Shown: positions 37,397-47,164, numbered from the stretch's first letter. The stretch: DNA of 64,000 nt from Allosalinactinospora lopnorensis (GCF_000981225.1 NZ_LAJC01000012.1:24001-88000), one strand, 5' to 3'. The notes: generated from the sequence alone by a model not told the origin. Numbers and translations: made by a program.

Positions 37397-38194
37397 TCAG
37401 AAGTCGCCGTTCTCGATCTGCTGCACGATCTCGCGTGCGAGCTCCTCGGCCCCCGCGACGGCCTCGTCTTCCGGTATCGACTCGCTCGCCTGGAAATCGA
37501 CCCCCGCGGTGTAGCAGGACACCGTGAACAGATTGGACACCCGGACGCCCACGCAGCCCCAGCCGAAACCGGCCTCCGTCTCGTGCCAGGAGAACGCCTC
37601 ATCGCCGAGGTCGTCGACACGGCTCGGAGAGTACTCCTCGGAGGCGGCGCGCAAGGCGCCGGAGGCCTCGTCCTCGCCCTCGCCTCCGGAGTGGTCAGCG
37701 TTGTGCACGAGTGCCAGCCGGGCAACGGAGGGAACATCCGTGCCGCCCTCTGGTGTCACCCATCGGCACTCGTTGCCCTCTCGCCATTCCTCGGAAAGAC
37801 CCGCGATCGGCTGGTCGATCTCGGTCTCATGGTCGGGGACGAGCTCTTCCAGGGCCGGGGTCTGCCCGACCGAGCAGCCCGGCGCCGCCCGGTACTCGCC
37901 GTTCGCGCCGCTGAGCCAGACGATGCCCCAGACTCCGCCCGCCACCAGAAGGAGCGCGGCGACGCTCAGGGCGGCGATGGCGGCGACAGCGCATCCGCGG
38001 TTCTGCTTGGGCGCTGAGGGCTCTAGGGGGCCGGGATGCGCTCCGGGGTACCCGCCGTACGGCGCCCCCGGCTGCTGAGCCCCCTGGTAGGGGTGCGGGT
38101 ACGGCGGCCGTTCCGGCTGCCCCTCCGCGCGCGGTGGCCAGCCCTGCGGTCCGGAGGGCTGCTGCGGAGAGCCCCCGGATGGTGGCTGGGCCAT
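37397..38194 (-). CDS. Single-pass membrane protein with Pro/Gly-rich cytosolic tail
   Basis: 265 residues. The first 65 residues are Pro/Gly/Gln-rich (PSGGSPQQPSGPQGWPP), followed by one membrane helix (about 70-95, AVAAIAALSVAALLLVAGGV) and an extracytoplasmic domain of about 165 residues with several cysteines (PGCSV, NECRW, WGCVG, SCYTAG). The layout resembles DUF3558-type actinobacterial surface proteins. No function is known. The ATG is preceded by a purine-rich GGGAGG. The gene downstream of leuS in the same direction (38336-38983) encodes a similar layout, so the two may be distant paralogues. Confidence 0.7.
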   Translation of the reverse strand: MAQPPSGGSPQQPSGPQGWPPRAEGQPERPPYPHPYQGAQQPGAPYGGYPGAHPGPLEPSAPKQNRGCAVAAIAALSVAALLLVAGGVWGIVWLSGANGEYRAAPGCSVGQTPALEELVPDHETEIDQPIAGLSEEWREGNECRWVTPEGGTDVPSVARLALVHNADHSGGEGEDEASGALRAASEEYSPSRVDDLGDEAFSWHETEAGFGWGCVGVRVSNLFTVSCYTAGVDFQASESIPEDEAVAGAEELAREIVQQIENGDF

Positions 38195-38335
38195 GGACGC
38201 CTCCCATTTCCTACCTAAACGTGATACCGCTCGGGAGGCCTACCGTACTAGGTCGGAACCGGTGCCCGGCGGTCAGAACATGACAGAGCCGACCGTTGGC
38301 CGACCGGTTCCGGCCCGGGCACCGCCCGTCCCCCG

Positions 38336-38983
38336 TTACAGTCCTTCGGCCAGATGCTCGGCGACCGAGACCGCACCGTCGCGCGCCTCCTCGTAGGGGA
38401 TCGCCCGGCCGTCGGAGTTCTTATCCCCGCCGTACAGGACCCGCACCACCAGGTTGTGCCGGCGAAACGCGACCTCCGCGGTCCCGCCGCCCGGGGTACC
38501 CTCCCTGACCGTGGCGTCCGTTCCCAGGGAGGGAACGGGGGACGCCCCGTCGAGCTCGTCGACGGAGCCCAGCTGCCCGATCCGCTCGGCGGCCGACGCG
38601 GTACCGCTCACCTCTCCGGCCTTGTCGGTGAAGTTCGCCGTGAAGTCCACGTGCAGAGCGCGGGGAGCCGCGCCGCCGGAGTCCACCGACGTCCACACGC
38701 AGGTGGCACCATCGGCGTTGTGCAGCGGCCCTCGTTCGCTGGCGTCCAGAGCGGCGCCCGGTACCGCCGATTCCACGGCTTCGGCCGGGACCGTGGCGCA
38801 TCCGGGGGCGGCGGCGTACGTGTCGCCGGGCGCGGCCTCGCGCGCCGGCCCGTCCTTCCCCCACACCAGCCCGGCCGCGACCGCGGCCGCGGCGACCGCG
38901 ACCGTGGCCACCGCGGCGAGGACCGCACGCGCGGCCCAGGAGGGCACGCCTGATGGCAGCACACGCTTGAACCGTGGCACCAT
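38336..38983 (-). CDS. Signal-anchored exported protein, DUF3558-like
   Basis: 215 residues. One N-terminal membrane helix (about 17-42) is followed by an exported domain with PGCATVPAEAVESAVPG and ATCVWTSVDSGG, the paired-Cys pattern of DUF3558-like lipoproteins and sensors. ATG at 38983 lies 7 bases after the leuS stop, so it is probably in the leuS transcript. No function is known. Confidence 0.7.
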   Translation of the reverse strand: MVPRFKRVLPSGVPSWAARAVLAAVATVAVAAAAVAAGLVWGKDGPAREAAPGDTYAAAPGCATVPAEAVESAVPGAALDASERGPLHNADGATCVWTSVDSGGAAPRALHVDFTANFTDKAGEVSGTASAAERIGQLGSVDELDGASPVPSLGTDATVREGTPGGGTAEVAFRRHNLVVRVLYGGDKNSDGRAIPYEEARDGAVSVAEHLAEGL

Positions 38984-38990
38984 CGGTCCG

Positions 38991-41489
38991 TCAGCCCACC
39001 ACGATGTTGACCAGTTTCGGCGCCCGCACCACGATCTTGTGGATCTCCCGGTCGCCGATGAACCCCCGCACCTTCTCCGAGGCCAGTGCGAGACGCTCCA
39101 GCTCCTGCTCGGAGATGTCCGGTGAGACCTCCAGCTTGTCGCGCACCTTGCTGGCCACCTGGACGACGCAGGTCACCGACTCCTGGACCAGCAGCTCGGG
39201 CTCGGCCCGGCGCCAGTTGCCGATGGCGACCGAACCGGTGTGCCCCAGGCGCTCCCAGCCCTCCTCCGCGACGTACGGCGCGACCAGTGAGAGCGTGACC
39301 GCGATGACCTCCGCGGCCTCACGGACGGCGGGGTCGGCGGCGCCGGGACCGGAGTCGATGGCCTTGCGGGCCGCGGTCACCAGCTCCATGATCCGGGCGA
39401 CGGCGACGTTGAAGCGGTACGCCTCGACCGCTGTCGTGATCTGGTCGATGGCCCGATGGGTGGCCTTGCGCAGGGTGAGATCGCCGGTGGAGGGGTCCGT
39501 TCCCGGCGGCGAGGCGGCGCCCGCCTGGACCATCACCTTGAAGGCGCGGTTCAGGAACTTCAGCGACGCGCCGGGCGAGACGTCGGCCCAGTCGATGTCG
39601 TCCTCGGGCGGACCGGCGAAGACCACGGTGAGCCGGACCGCGTCCACGCCGTACTTCTCGATCTCCTCCCCCAGGTCGACACCGTTGCCCAGGGACTTCG
39701 ACATCGCCTTGCCCTGGTTGATGACCTGGCCCTGGTTGAGCAGCCGGGAGAACGGTTCGGTGAAGCCGACCATCCCCATGTCGTACAGCACCTTGGTGAA
39801 GAAGCGGGCGTAGAGCAGGTGCAGGATGGCGTGCTCGACACCGCCCACGTACTGGTCGATCGGCCCCCACTCCGCGACCTTCTCGGTGTCGAACGGGGCG
39901 GTGTCCAGGTTCGGCGAGCAGTAACGCAGGAAGTACCAGGACGAGTCGACGAAGGTGTCCATGGTGTCGGTGTCCCGCTGGGCGGCACCGCCGCACCTCG
40001 GACAGTCGACGTCGACCCAGTCGGTGACCGCCGCCAGCGGTGAGACCCCCTTGGGAGCCAGATCGGCGCCCTTGAGGTTCTCGGGCAGCTTCACCGGCAG
40101 CTGATCGTCGGGGACCGGCACCTCGCCGCACTCAGGGCAGTGGACGATCGGGATCGGGGTGCCCCAGAAGCGCTGCCGCGACAGCAGCCAGTCGCGCAGC
40201 CGGTAGTTGACCGCGCCCTGCCCGGTGCCGCGCTCCTCCAGGATCCGGGTGATCCGTTCGACGGCCTCGTCCTTCGCCAGGCCGTTCAGCGGGCCGGAGT
40301 TGGTCAGCGTGCCCTCTCCGGCGGTGGCGACTCCCGTCTCGGCCGGATCCCCCTCGCCGGTGTCGACGACCTCGCGCACCGGCAGCCCGAACTTGAGCGC
40401 GAAGTCCAGGTCGCGCTGGTCGTGGGCGGGCACCGCCATGATCGCGCCGTGCCCGTACTCGGCCAGCACGTAGTCGGCGGCCCAGACGGGGATGCGCTCG
40501 CCGTTGACCGGGTTGATCGCGTAGCGTCCCAGGAAGACGCCGGTCTTAGGCCGCTCGGTGGACTGACGCTCGATGTCGCTCAGCTTGGCGACCTGATCCC
40601 GGTAGGTCTCGAACTCCTCGCGGTGCTCGGGCGCACACAACTCGTCCGCGAGCGCGGCGTCCGCGGCGGCCACGAAGAACGTGGCGCCGTAGAGGGTGTC
40701 GGGCCGGGTGGTGAACACCGTGACGGGCTCGTCGCGGCCCTCGATGGCGAACTCGACGTCGGCCCCATAGGACCGGCCGATCCAGTTGCGCTGCATCAGC
40801 AGCACCCGCTCAGGCCACTTGCCGTCCCCCAGTTGGTCCATGTCGTCCAGCAGCCGGTCGGCGTACTCGGTGATCCTGAAGTACCACTGGTTCAGGCTGC
40901 GCCGCACGACCTCCGTATGGCAGCGCTCGCACCGGCCCTGGACGACCTGCTCGTTCGCCAGCACGGTCTGGTCCTTGGGGCACCAGTTGACCAGCCCTTC
41001 CTTCCGGTAGGCCAGGTCGCGCTCGAAGAAGCGCAGGAACAGCCACTGGTTCCAGCGGTAGTACTCCGGGTCGCTGGTGTGCAGCCGGCGGGTCCAGTCA
41101 AGGGAGACGGCGTAGCGCTGGAACGACTCGGCCTGGGTCTCGATGTTGGCGTAGGTCCACTCGCCCGGGTGGGAGTTGTGCTTGATGGCGGCGTTCTCGG
41201 CCGGCAACCCGAAGGAGTCCCAGCCGATGGGGTGCAGGACGTTCTCCCCCAGCTGGAACCGGTAGCGCGCTACCACGTCGCCCATCGCGAACGCCTCGGC
41301 GTGCCCCATGTGCAGGTCGCCGGAGGGGTAGGGGAACATGTCGAGTACGTACCGGCGCGGACGGCCGTCAGCCGGGTCCTCGCTGGCCACGAAGGGGTTC
41401 TCCTTCGCCCAGCGGACCTGCCACTTCTCCTGGAGGGCGCGAGCGTCGTAGACGTCGCTCGCCACCTGGTCTCCGCTTACCGCTGTCAT
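38991..41489 (-). CDS. leuS: Leucyl-tRNA synthetase
   Basis: 832 residues, class I aminoacyl-tRNA synthetase that charges tRNA-Leu. The HIGH motif appears as GDLHMGH near residue 58 and the KMSKS motif as KAMSKSLGN near 610. The CP1 editing domain (about 230-420) includes [15 protein letters not shown] and [15 protein letters not shown], and a zinc-binding insertion is visible (WCPKD, CERCH). The length is normal for bacteria. ATG at 41489. No T-box leader is convincing upstream. Confidence 0.96.
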   Translation of the reverse strand: MTAVSGDQVASDVYDARALQEKWQVRWAKENPFVASEDPADGRPRRYVLDMFPYPSGDLHMGHAEAFAMGDVVARYRFQLGENVLHPIGWDSFGLPAENAAIKHNSHPGEWTYANIETQAESFQRYAVSLDWTRRLHTSDPEYYRWNQWLFLRFFERDLAYRKEGLVNWCPKDQTVLANEQVVQGRCERCHTEVVRRSLNQWYFRITEYADRLLDDMDQLGDGKWPERVLLMQRNWIGRSYGADVEFAIEGRDEPVTVFTTRPDTLYGATFFVAAADAALADELCAPEHREEFETYRDQVAKLSDIERQSTERPKTGVFLGRYAINPVNGERIPVWAADYVLAEYGHGAIMAVPAHDQRDLDFALKFGLPVREVVDTGEGDPAETGVATAGEGTLTNSGPLNGLAKDEAVERITRILEERGTGQGAVNYRLRDWLLSRQRFWGTPIPIVHCPECGEVPVPDDQLPVKLPENLKGADLAPKGVSPLAAVTDWVDVDCPRCGGAAQRDTDTMDTFVDSSWYFLRYCSPNLDTAPFDTEKVAEWGPIDQYVGGVEHAILHLLYARFFTKVLYDMGMVGFTEPFSRLLNQGQVINQGKAMSKSLGNGVDLGEEIEKYGVDAVRLTVVFAGPPEDDIDWADVSPGASLKFLNRAFKVMVQAGAASPPGTDPSTGDLTLRKATHRAIDQITTAVEAYRFNVAVARIMELVTAARKAIDSGPGAADPAVREAAEVIAVTLSLVAPYVAEEGWERLGHTGSVAIGNWRRAEPELLVQESVTCVVQVASKVRDKLEVSPDISEQELERLALASEKVRGFIGDREIHKIVVRAPKLVNIVVG

Positions 41490-41893
41490 CGCGTGATCGC
41501 CCTCTACCGGTTCGCACTAGGGGTACGTCGTCTGGGGAGCTCTCCGGTCGTCCGTCACGCGGCCCCGGAACGGTTCCGCGGCGGTGTCTCCACCAGTCGG
41601 GTAACTGTGCCTCAAGGTTAGCGCGCCTGCCTGGCCAACGCGCCGACCTCCTCGTCGGGAGGAAAGAAGACGCACGAGGCTTTCCGCGGCAGGCCGGCAC
41701 CGGAACCCTCACACCAGATGATTCCGGATATCGGCATGGAGCGCTACCGGATATGATCCGTGGTCACTTTCGGCGCGGCCGCTGGAACGGCGGCCGAGGA
41801 CGCGGCGCCCCCGAAGGACCGTCCCCTGGCCCGCGACCGGCGGTCCGCCGGTCGCGGGCCAGGGAGCCGGGCTCGCCAAGGCGATCGCGGGTC

Positions 41894-42796
41894 TTACTTC
41901 ACCGCGCCGAGGGAGAGACCGCGGACCAACCACCGCTGGGCGGACCAGCCGGCCAGGATCACCGGAAGTGCCGCCATGGTGGAGGCGGCGGACAGCCGGG
42001 CCCAGAAGAGCCCTTCACCGGTGATGAAACCGACGAGGAAGACGGGGACCGTAGCCGCCTGCGTCGCTGTCAGGCTGACGGCGAAGAAGAACTCGTTCCA
42101 GGCGAAGATGAAACAGATCAGCGCTGTGGCCGCGATTCCCGGCGCGATCATCGGCAGGATGACGCTGCGGATCTCGACGCTCCATGTCGCGCCGTCGACC
42201 CGGGCGGCCTCCAGGACCGCCTTGGGAAGCTCGGCGAGGAAGGAGCGAATCATCCATACCGCGAGCGGGGCGTTCATCGCCGTGTAGATCATGGCCAACG
42301 CTGTCACGTTGTCGAGGACGCCCAGGTTCGTCGCCAGCACGTAGAGCGGCAGGATCATCGCGACAGGCGGCAGCAGCTTCGTGGAGATGAAGAAGAACAG
42401 GGAATCGCGCCATCTCGGGATCTTGGCGAGCGACAGTGCGTAGGCGGCCGGAACCGCCAGGACGATCGCCAGGACCGTCGAGAGGACCGACGCGGTCAGC
42501 GAGTTGAGCAGGTAGGGGACGAAGTCGCGGCCGAGAACGGCCCGGTACTGGTCGAGCGTCGGCAGGAACAGGAAGGTGGGCGGGTCGGTGGAGGCTTCCG
42601 CCTCCTGTTTGAAGCCGGTGGTGAACATCCACAGCACCGGGAAGAAGAAGAGCAGCCCGGCGCCCCAGGCGAGAATGCCGGCGACGGACATGCGCGGCCG
42701 GTCCGGATGGCGGCTCGGGCGCCGGCGCTGACGCCGGCGGGCTCGCGTGCCGGCTGTACGCGAGGTTTCCGTGGGCACGGCGACGGCGGTGGTCAC
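41894..42796 (-). CDS. Polyol-type carbohydrate ABC transporter permease 2
   Basis: 300 residues with six membrane helices and the binding-protein-dependent EAA loop (EAARVDGATWSVEIRSVILP). The C-terminal RLSAASTMAALPVILAGW then LVRGLSLGAVK closely follows the SmoG/MtlG permeases for sorbitol and mannitol. GTG at 42796 overlaps the stop of the first permease (GTGA) and follows GAGGAG. No ATPase gene is present, so it probably shares a general ATPase such as MsiK. Confidence 0.85.
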   Translation of the reverse strand: MTTAVAVPTETSRTAGTRARRRQRRRPSRHPDRPRMSVAGILAWGAGLLFFFPVLWMFTTGFKQEAEASTDPPTFLFLPTLDQYRAVLGRDFVPYLLNSLTASVLSTVLAIVLAVPAAYALSLAKIPRWRDSLFFFISTKLLPPVAMILPLYVLATNLGVLDNVTALAMIYTAMNAPLAVWMIRSFLAELPKAVLEAARVDGATWSVEIRSVILPMIAPGIAATALICFIFAWNEFFFAVSLTATQAATVPVFLVGFITGEGLFWARLSAASTMAALPVILAGWSAQRWLVRGLSLGAVK

Positions 42797-43719
42797 GAAT
42801 TCTCCTCGAACAGGTTGGAGACCACGCGCAGGGCGAAGGTCGCGATGATGATCGTGGCCACGACGACGATGACGCCGGCGGCGGCGGCCTCCCCCACATC
42901 GAAGGCACGGAACGCCTGCTGGTAGATGAAGTACGGGAGGTTGGTCGTGGCCTGTCCCGGACCGCCCTGGGTGATCATGAAGATCGCGTCGAACGTCTGC
43001 ACGATGTAGATGCTGCCGAGCAGGATCCCCAGCTCGATGAACTGGCGCAGGTGCGGCAATGTGATGCGGCTGAAGGTCGTCCAGGCGCGGGCGCCGTCGA
43101 CCTTGGCCGCCTCCAGGATCTCGGGGGACTGGCTCTGCAGTCCCGCGAGCACGATGAGCATCATGAACGGGGTCCACTGCCAGGTCAGCACCATGATGAT
43201 GGAAAGCAGCGGAAACTGGCTGACCCAGTCCACGTTCACCCCGAAGGGAGAGAGCGCCCAGTTGAGCAGCCCGAAGACCGGGTGGTACATGGAGGTCTTC
43301 CACAGCAGCGCGGCGGCCGCCGGCATGACGAGGAAGGGCGTGATCAGCAGGGTCCGGACGACACCGCGCCCAGGGAAACGCTGGTCCAGAAGCATGGCGA
43401 GCGCTATGCCGAGCACCGTGGACAGCACCACCGTGCTCGCCGTCAGCACGACGGTGTTGGTCACGGCGTTGCGGAACAGCGGGTCGGCGAGGACCGTGCC
43501 GTAGTTCGCCAGTCCGACGAACTCGCCCGAGTCGGGACGGAGCAGGTTCCGGCCCTGCAGGCTGTAGTAGACGGTGAACAGGAACGGTATCTGGGTCAGC
43601 GCGATGACGAACAGCAGCCCCGGAAGGAGCGGCGTTCGTCGTTTCCACAGCTCCGCCCTGGTCAGCGGCCTGGGTTCCGGATCGCGCAACGGTGCGGTCG
43701 ACGCAGATTGGGCGGTCAT
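42793..43719 (-). CDS. Polyol-type carbohydrate ABC transporter permease 1
   Basis: 308 residues with six predicted helices. The EAA loop is EAAKVDGARAWTTFSRITLP, and DAIFMITQGGPGQATTNL is the conserved region of the MalF/SmoF-type permeases. The start ATG follows an AAGGAAG site. It lies 84 bases after the binding protein and overlaps permease 2 by 4 bases, so the three form one operon. Confidence 0.85.
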   Translation of the reverse strand: MTAQSASTAPLRDPEPRPLTRAELWKRRTPLLPGLLFVIALTQIPFLFTVYYSLQGRNLLRPDSGEFVGLANYGTVLADPLFRNAVTNTVVLTASTVVLSTVLGIALAMLLDQRFPGRGVVRTLLITPFLVMPAAAALLWKTSMYHPVFGLLNWALSPFGVNVDWVSQFPLLSIIMVLTWQWTPFMMLIVLAGLQSQSPEILEAAKVDGARAWTTFSRITLPHLRQFIELGILLGSIYIVQTFDAIFMITQGGPGQATTNLPYFIYQQAFRAFDVGEAAAAGVIVVVATIIIATFALRVVSNLFEENS

Positions 43720-43803
43720 GGGTTCTTCCTTGAGGGTGCGGGGCCGGGGCGGCGCAGACCGCCCCGGCCCGGAGGTACCTGATCCACGTGGCCGGAGAGG
43801 TAC

Positions 43804-45171
43804 CTACTCGTCCACGTAGTCGCCGGACCTGGCGGTCGCCTCCGCGTGCTCCTGAGAGAGCTCCAGCGCCTCCTCGACGCTCTGCTGGCCGGCGATCGCG
43901 GCGGAGATCTCCTGCGAGACGCTGGTCCCGAGGTCCTGGAACTCCGGAATGGCGACGTACTGCACGCCGGTCCACGGCTGGGGGTGCAGGCCGGGCTGAT
44001 TGACGTCCACGTTCTCGATCGCATCGAGCGTCGGCTCCGCGAACTTCCCGGCGGCGTCCGTGTACTCGGGCAGTTCGTAGGTGGACGTCCGGCTTCCCGG
44101 CGGGACCTGCTCCCAGCCCAGTTCCTCGCCGACCAGCTGGATGTACTCCTTGGACGTGGCCCAGGAGGCGAACTCCCATGCGGCGTCCGCGTCCGTCGAT
44201 GTGCTCGGGATGGCCAGTGCCCACGCCCACAGCCAGCCGGCGTGGTCGGTCTCGGCGACCGGGGCGGGCGCGTAGCCGATGTCACCGGCGACGCTGCTCG
44301 AATCGGGATCCTCAAGGGAGCCGGCGGCGACGGTCGCGTCGTAGAACATGGCCGCGTTGCCCTGCGCCATCGTGGTCAGGCACTCGGTGAAACCATCGTT
44401 GGGAGCGCCCGGCTGGCCGTAGTCGCGCAGCAGATCGACGTAGAGCTCCACCGCCTCCTGGGTCTCAGGGGAGTCGAGGTGGGCGTTCCACTCCTCGTCG
44501 TACCACTGGCCGCCATGCGTGAGGATGGCCGTGTTCAGCGGCGCGAGCAGCTCGCCCCAGCCGGGCAGGCCGCGCATGCAGATCCCGGAGACATCGTCGT
44601 CGGGGTCGTGCAGCTCCTCGGCGAACCCGGAGACGTCCTCCCACGTGGGCTGCTCGGGCATGGTCAGCCCGGCCTCCTCGAACAGGTCCTCGCGGTACAT
44701 CAGGAACGACGACTCGCCGTAGAAGGGCGCGGCGAACAGCTCGTCCTCGTAGGACAGCGCTTCGCGCACGGGCGGGAGGAGGTCGTCGACGTCGTAGTCC
44801 CCCTCGTTCGCGTACTCCTCCAGGCTGAACAGCCAACCGTTCTCGGCCCAGATCGGGACCTCGTAGGTCCCGATGGTGACGATGTCGTACTGCCCGCCCT
44901 GTGTGGCGATGTCCTGCGTAACGCGGTCGCGCAGCTGGTTCTCCGGCAGGACCACGAACTCCAGCTCGATGTCCGGGTGCTCCTCCGAAAAACGCCCGGC
45001 GAGCTCCTCGATGTCCTCCATCTGGGGGTTGGCGACGGTGGCGATGGTGACCGTGCGCCCCTCCCCGCTGCCGCCTCCGGCCCCGGCACAGGAGGTGGTG
45101 ACGAGCGTAAGACCTGCTGTGGCCGCCACGGTTCCAGCGAGCACCGGGCGTCTCATGAAGAGGCGGAACAT
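43804..45171 (-). CDS. Polyol-type ABC transporter substrate-binding lipoprotein (SmoE/MtlE-like)
   Basis: 455 residues. A signal peptide ends in the lipobox TTSC near residue 28. The mature protein is a family 1 extracellular solute-binding protein that follows the SmoE/MtlE pattern closely: VATVANPQMEDIEELAG, FVVLPENQLRDRVTQDIATQ, GICMRGLPGWGE, APAPVAETDHAGWLWAWALA and WTGVQYVAIPEFQ. Sorbitol, mannitol or a similar polyol is the likely ligand. ATG at 45171. It has its own promoter and operators upstream. Confidence 0.87.
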   Translation of the reverse strand: MFRLFMRRPVLAGTVAATAGLTLVTTSCAGAGGGSGEGRTVTIATVANPQMEDIEELAGRFSEEHPDIELEFVVLPENQLRDRVTQDIATQGGQYDIVTIGTYEVPIWAENGWLFSLEEYANEGDYDVDDLLPPVREALSYEDELFAAPFYGESSFLMYREDLFEEAGLTMPEQPTWEDVSGFAEELHDPDDDVSGICMRGLPGWGELLAPLNTAILTHGGQWYDEEWNAHLDSPETQEAVELYVDLLRDYGQPGAPNDGFTECLTTMAQGNAAMFYDATVAAGSLEDPDSSSVAGDIGYAPAPVAETDHAGWLWAWALAIPSTSTDADAAWEFASWATSKEYIQLVGEELGWEQVPPGSRTSTYELPEYTDAAGKFAEPTLDAIENVDVNQPGLHPQPWTGVQYVAIPEFQDLGTSVSQEISAAIAGQQSVEEALELSQEHAEATARSGDYVDE

Positions 45172-45253
45172 GAGTGTCTCCTGAGGTAAAGGATGTCGCG
45201 CTCCCTGCGAGAAAGGGCCGCAGCGTTTGCGGGCCGCACTGCGAGCACCGGCT

Positions 45254-45265
45254 GCTCACATGAGC
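45254..45265. promoter_or_regulatory. Palindromic operator, downstream copy
   Basis: GCTCACATGAGC, one base off a perfect 12-bp palindrome, lies in the leader of the polyol-binding protein gene about 27 bases past the predicted transcription start. Two further GAGC half-sites (45282-45285 and 45292-45295) lie 10 bases apart beside it. Confidence 0.6.
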
Positions 45266-45298
45266 ATGGTCCAATTCATTTGAGCTTCCGTGAGCAGC

Positions 45299-45328
45299 AT
45301 TTAAGTTGTGGCGGGGGTCACCCGTCAA
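45299..45328 (-). promoter_or_regulatory. Promoter of the polyol transporter operon
   Basis: On the reverse strand TTGACG (45328-45323) and TTAAAT (45304-45299) are separated by 18 bases. Transcription would start near 45292. Confidence 0.55.
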
Positions 45329-45356
45329 GACTTTTTGCAATAATGAGTAGCAAGAT

Positions 45357-45368
45357 GCTCATATGAGC
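45357..45368. promoter_or_regulatory. Palindromic operator, upstream copy
   Basis: GCTCATATGAGC is a perfect 12-bp palindrome 28 bases upstream of the -35 element and 103 bases centre to centre from the downstream copy. The pair brackets the promoter, the arrangement used for repression by looping. A DeoR- or SorC-type regulator is typical for polyol operons, but none is encoded nearby. Confidence 0.6.
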
Positions 45369-45510
45369 GAAACCTGAGGAGGTGACACCGGCCCGCCGAG
45401 CCGCCCTGTGCAGCACGGACTGTCCGCACCGGCGTCTCCGGCCCCCGCCATCGCACTCGACGCCTCCAGCAGAGCACGACGAGTCGGCCCGCGAAAGCGA
45501 GGACCTCACG

Positions 45511-45620
45511 GTGGCCGCGGCTCCCGAGTCCATGCGCGCCGCCGTTCTGCACGGCATCGGCGACATCCGCGTCGAGGAGCGGGGCGCCCGCGCCGGGGGG
45601 CGGGGGAGGTGCTGGTCCGG
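45511..45620 (+). pseudogene. Remnant of a zinc-type medium-chain dehydrogenase (polyol dehydrogenase-like)
   Basis: GTG at 45511 (GAGGA upstream) starts a frame with MRAAVLHGIGDIRVEE, the N-terminus of medium-chain alcohol/polyol dehydrogenases. One base is missing after that, and the next frame continues with GAGEVLVR, again the expected family sequence. Homology then stops; the zinc-site region that should follow is absent. So only about 35 residues of a protein of about 340 remain, with a frameshift inside. It is divergent from the polyol transporter. From 45620 to 45793 I see no gene. Confidence 0.6.
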
Positions 45621-45793
45621 CACCGTGACCCTGGACGCGGAACACCCGAGGCCGGGGGAATGGGAAGAGTCCATGGTGAAGCCGCGACTGACCGGGGCCG
45701 CACCGGAGCGCCGGCCGGCTGCCCGTACACGTCACCGAACGCGGGGCGGCGCGGGAACGCGCCCGGTCCCACTGCGGCGAGGGCCGCGCCCCG

Positions 45794-46363
45794 TCATCCG
45801 GTTCCGGTACCGCCGCGGCGAGGCTGCTGAGGGCCGTCGGCCGGCTGCTCGGAGGGGGCCGTTCCCGCCTCCTCCTCGGGCGTCAGTGCCTCTGCGGCGC
45901 GGCGGTGCTCCTCGGCGGCCCTGCGGTGTTCATCCGCCGCCATCCGGCGCTGCTCGGCCGCCGCCCCTTCGTCCTCGCCGGCTCGCGGACGGTGCTCGGC
46001 CGGGCGGTGCTGCACGCGGCCGCCGTCGCCCCGGGACTCCTCCCCAAGCAGCTCCTCGTCAAGGAGGCGTCCCGTTTCGCGGTCGACGTCCGTCGTAATC
46101 GGCGTCGCCTCGTGCCGCCGACCCTGGACGAACTCCGCTACCTCCTCGTCCAGGGTGGTCTCCAGCAGGCCTCGCTCCGTTGGCTCCTCGACCGTTTCGG
46201 GGGCGTGGGCGCCGCGCTCCTCGGGGGCGAACTCTTCCCGCTCCGGGTCGGCCAGACCCGCGCGGAAGAATCTGCGTGGTTGCCCGGTCCACTGAACCAG
46301 CCGCCAGATCGCAAGGATCACGCAGGCCAGAAGCAGTACACCGATCCAAGCCCACGACGGCAT
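45794..46363 (-). CDS. Small membrane-anchored acidic protein
   Basis: 189 residues. A single N-terminal membrane helix (about 3-24, WAWIGVLLLACVILAIWRLV) is followed by a long charged, Glu/Arg-rich region that includes near-repeats DEHRRAAEEHRRAAEAL, likely an extended helix. No family is recognised. ATG at 46363 has GAGGAGG 6 bases upstream. Confidence 0.6.
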   Translation of the reverse strand: MPSWAWIGVLLLACVILAIWRLVQWTGQPRRFFRAGLADPEREEFAPEERGAHAPETVEEPTERGLLETTLDEEVAEFVQGRRHEATPITTDVDRETGRLLDEELLGEESRGDGGRVQHRPAEHRPRAGEDEGAAAEQRRMAADEHRRAAEEHRRAAEALTPEEEAGTAPSEQPADGPQQPRRGGTGTG

Positions 46364-46738
46364 CTCCTGCCTCCTCTACTCACTTTCCTCCGGAGAGCTC
46401 CCGCCTTCCAGGGACCCACTGCCCGGAAAGAGCGCGCGGCCAACAAGCCACGACAGTTTCAGGAGTCGGATCAGCCTCCGGAGTCGACGAACCAAGAGAC
46501 ACGATCGCCCTTAAGATCATCCGGGCTCACTCTCTGGCAGCCTGGATATGGCGCGGGGGATGGCACTCGCTTGCCCGTCACGATGGGACAATGCACGACA
46601 AGTGGCCGCATCCTGTGAACATTTTGGTGCGTTTCCACGTGTCCGGCACCGTCATATGTCGTCACAGAACGACGCCGGTCCCCGCGTCGTTCTCTCCACC
46701 TTCGGCGGCGTTTCGAGAGCATTTGGAGATCCCGCACT
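46364..46738. other. Intergenic region before the lipoprotein gene
   Basis: 375 bases between divergent genes, with a lower G/C content in its middle. The only clear structure is the 10-bp inverted repeat at 46666-46693. Open frames here are short and lack codon bias. Confidence 0.4.
46666..46693. repeat. 10-bp inverted repeat in the lipoprotein gene leader
   Basis: AGAACGACGC (46666-46675) and GCGTCGTTCT (46684-46693) are exact complements with an 8-base loop. They lie 45 bases before the lipoprotein ATG and may be an operator or an mRNA hairpin. Confidence 0.45.
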
Positions 46739-47164
46739 ATGACCGTCTTCAACAGCGCCCACCGCGCCACCCGGTTCATCTCCGTTACCGCTTTGGGATT
46801 CGGCCTGGTGCTTGGCGCCGTGGCCTGCGGTGATGATCAGGCCACCGACGCCGCAGCCAAAGGCGGACCCGCACCGGTCGTGGGGAACACCGACAACCGC
46901 CTCCAACTGACCGAAGGCGTCAACTACAAGATGCACATGAACGCGGACGACACCAGATCCGTTCAGCTCACCGCCCAGAAGGACGGCGACGAGCCCACTG
47001 TGGTGATCAATGTCAGCGAGGGCGGGGGCGAGGAGCAGGAGCACACGCTCAGCCTCGGCGAGACGCTCGACCTCGGTGACGGCGTCTGGCGGGTCTCCGA
47101 GATCGGCATGAGCGACTCCGAGGCCCAGCCTGGCAGCGCGACCCTGATCCGCGACGAATCATAG
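46739..47164 (+). CDS. Small lipoprotein, possibly DUF6406-like
   Basis: 141 residues. The signal peptide ends in LGAVAC (Cys30). The mature part is acidic with a small beta domain (RLQLTEGVNYKMHMNADD, HTLSLGETLDLGDGVWRVSE). It resembles short actinobacterial lipoproteins grouped as DUF6406, with low certainty. ATG at 46739; no strong ribosome binding site. No function is known. Confidence 0.6.
   Translation: MTVFNSAHRATRFISVTALGFGLVLGAVACGDDQATDAAAKGGPAPVVGNTDNRLQLTEGVNYKMHMNADDTRSVQLTAQKDGDEPTVVINVSEGGGEEQEHTLSLGETLDLGDGVWRVSEIGMSDSEAQPGSATLIRDES

Noticed and set aside
38220-38340. Scattered complementary blocks (CGGAACCGG with CCGGTTCCG, GTGCCCGG with CCGGGCAC) between two exported-protein genes.
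   Set aside because: The blocks are not nested, so they do not make a simple hairpin, and GC-rich words pair by chance.
41500-41620. T-box-like sequence (GGTGGAGACACCGCC on the reverse strand) upstream of leuS.
   Set aside because: The match to the T-box core is partial and I cannot find a specifier loop or the other conserved stems in the short leader.
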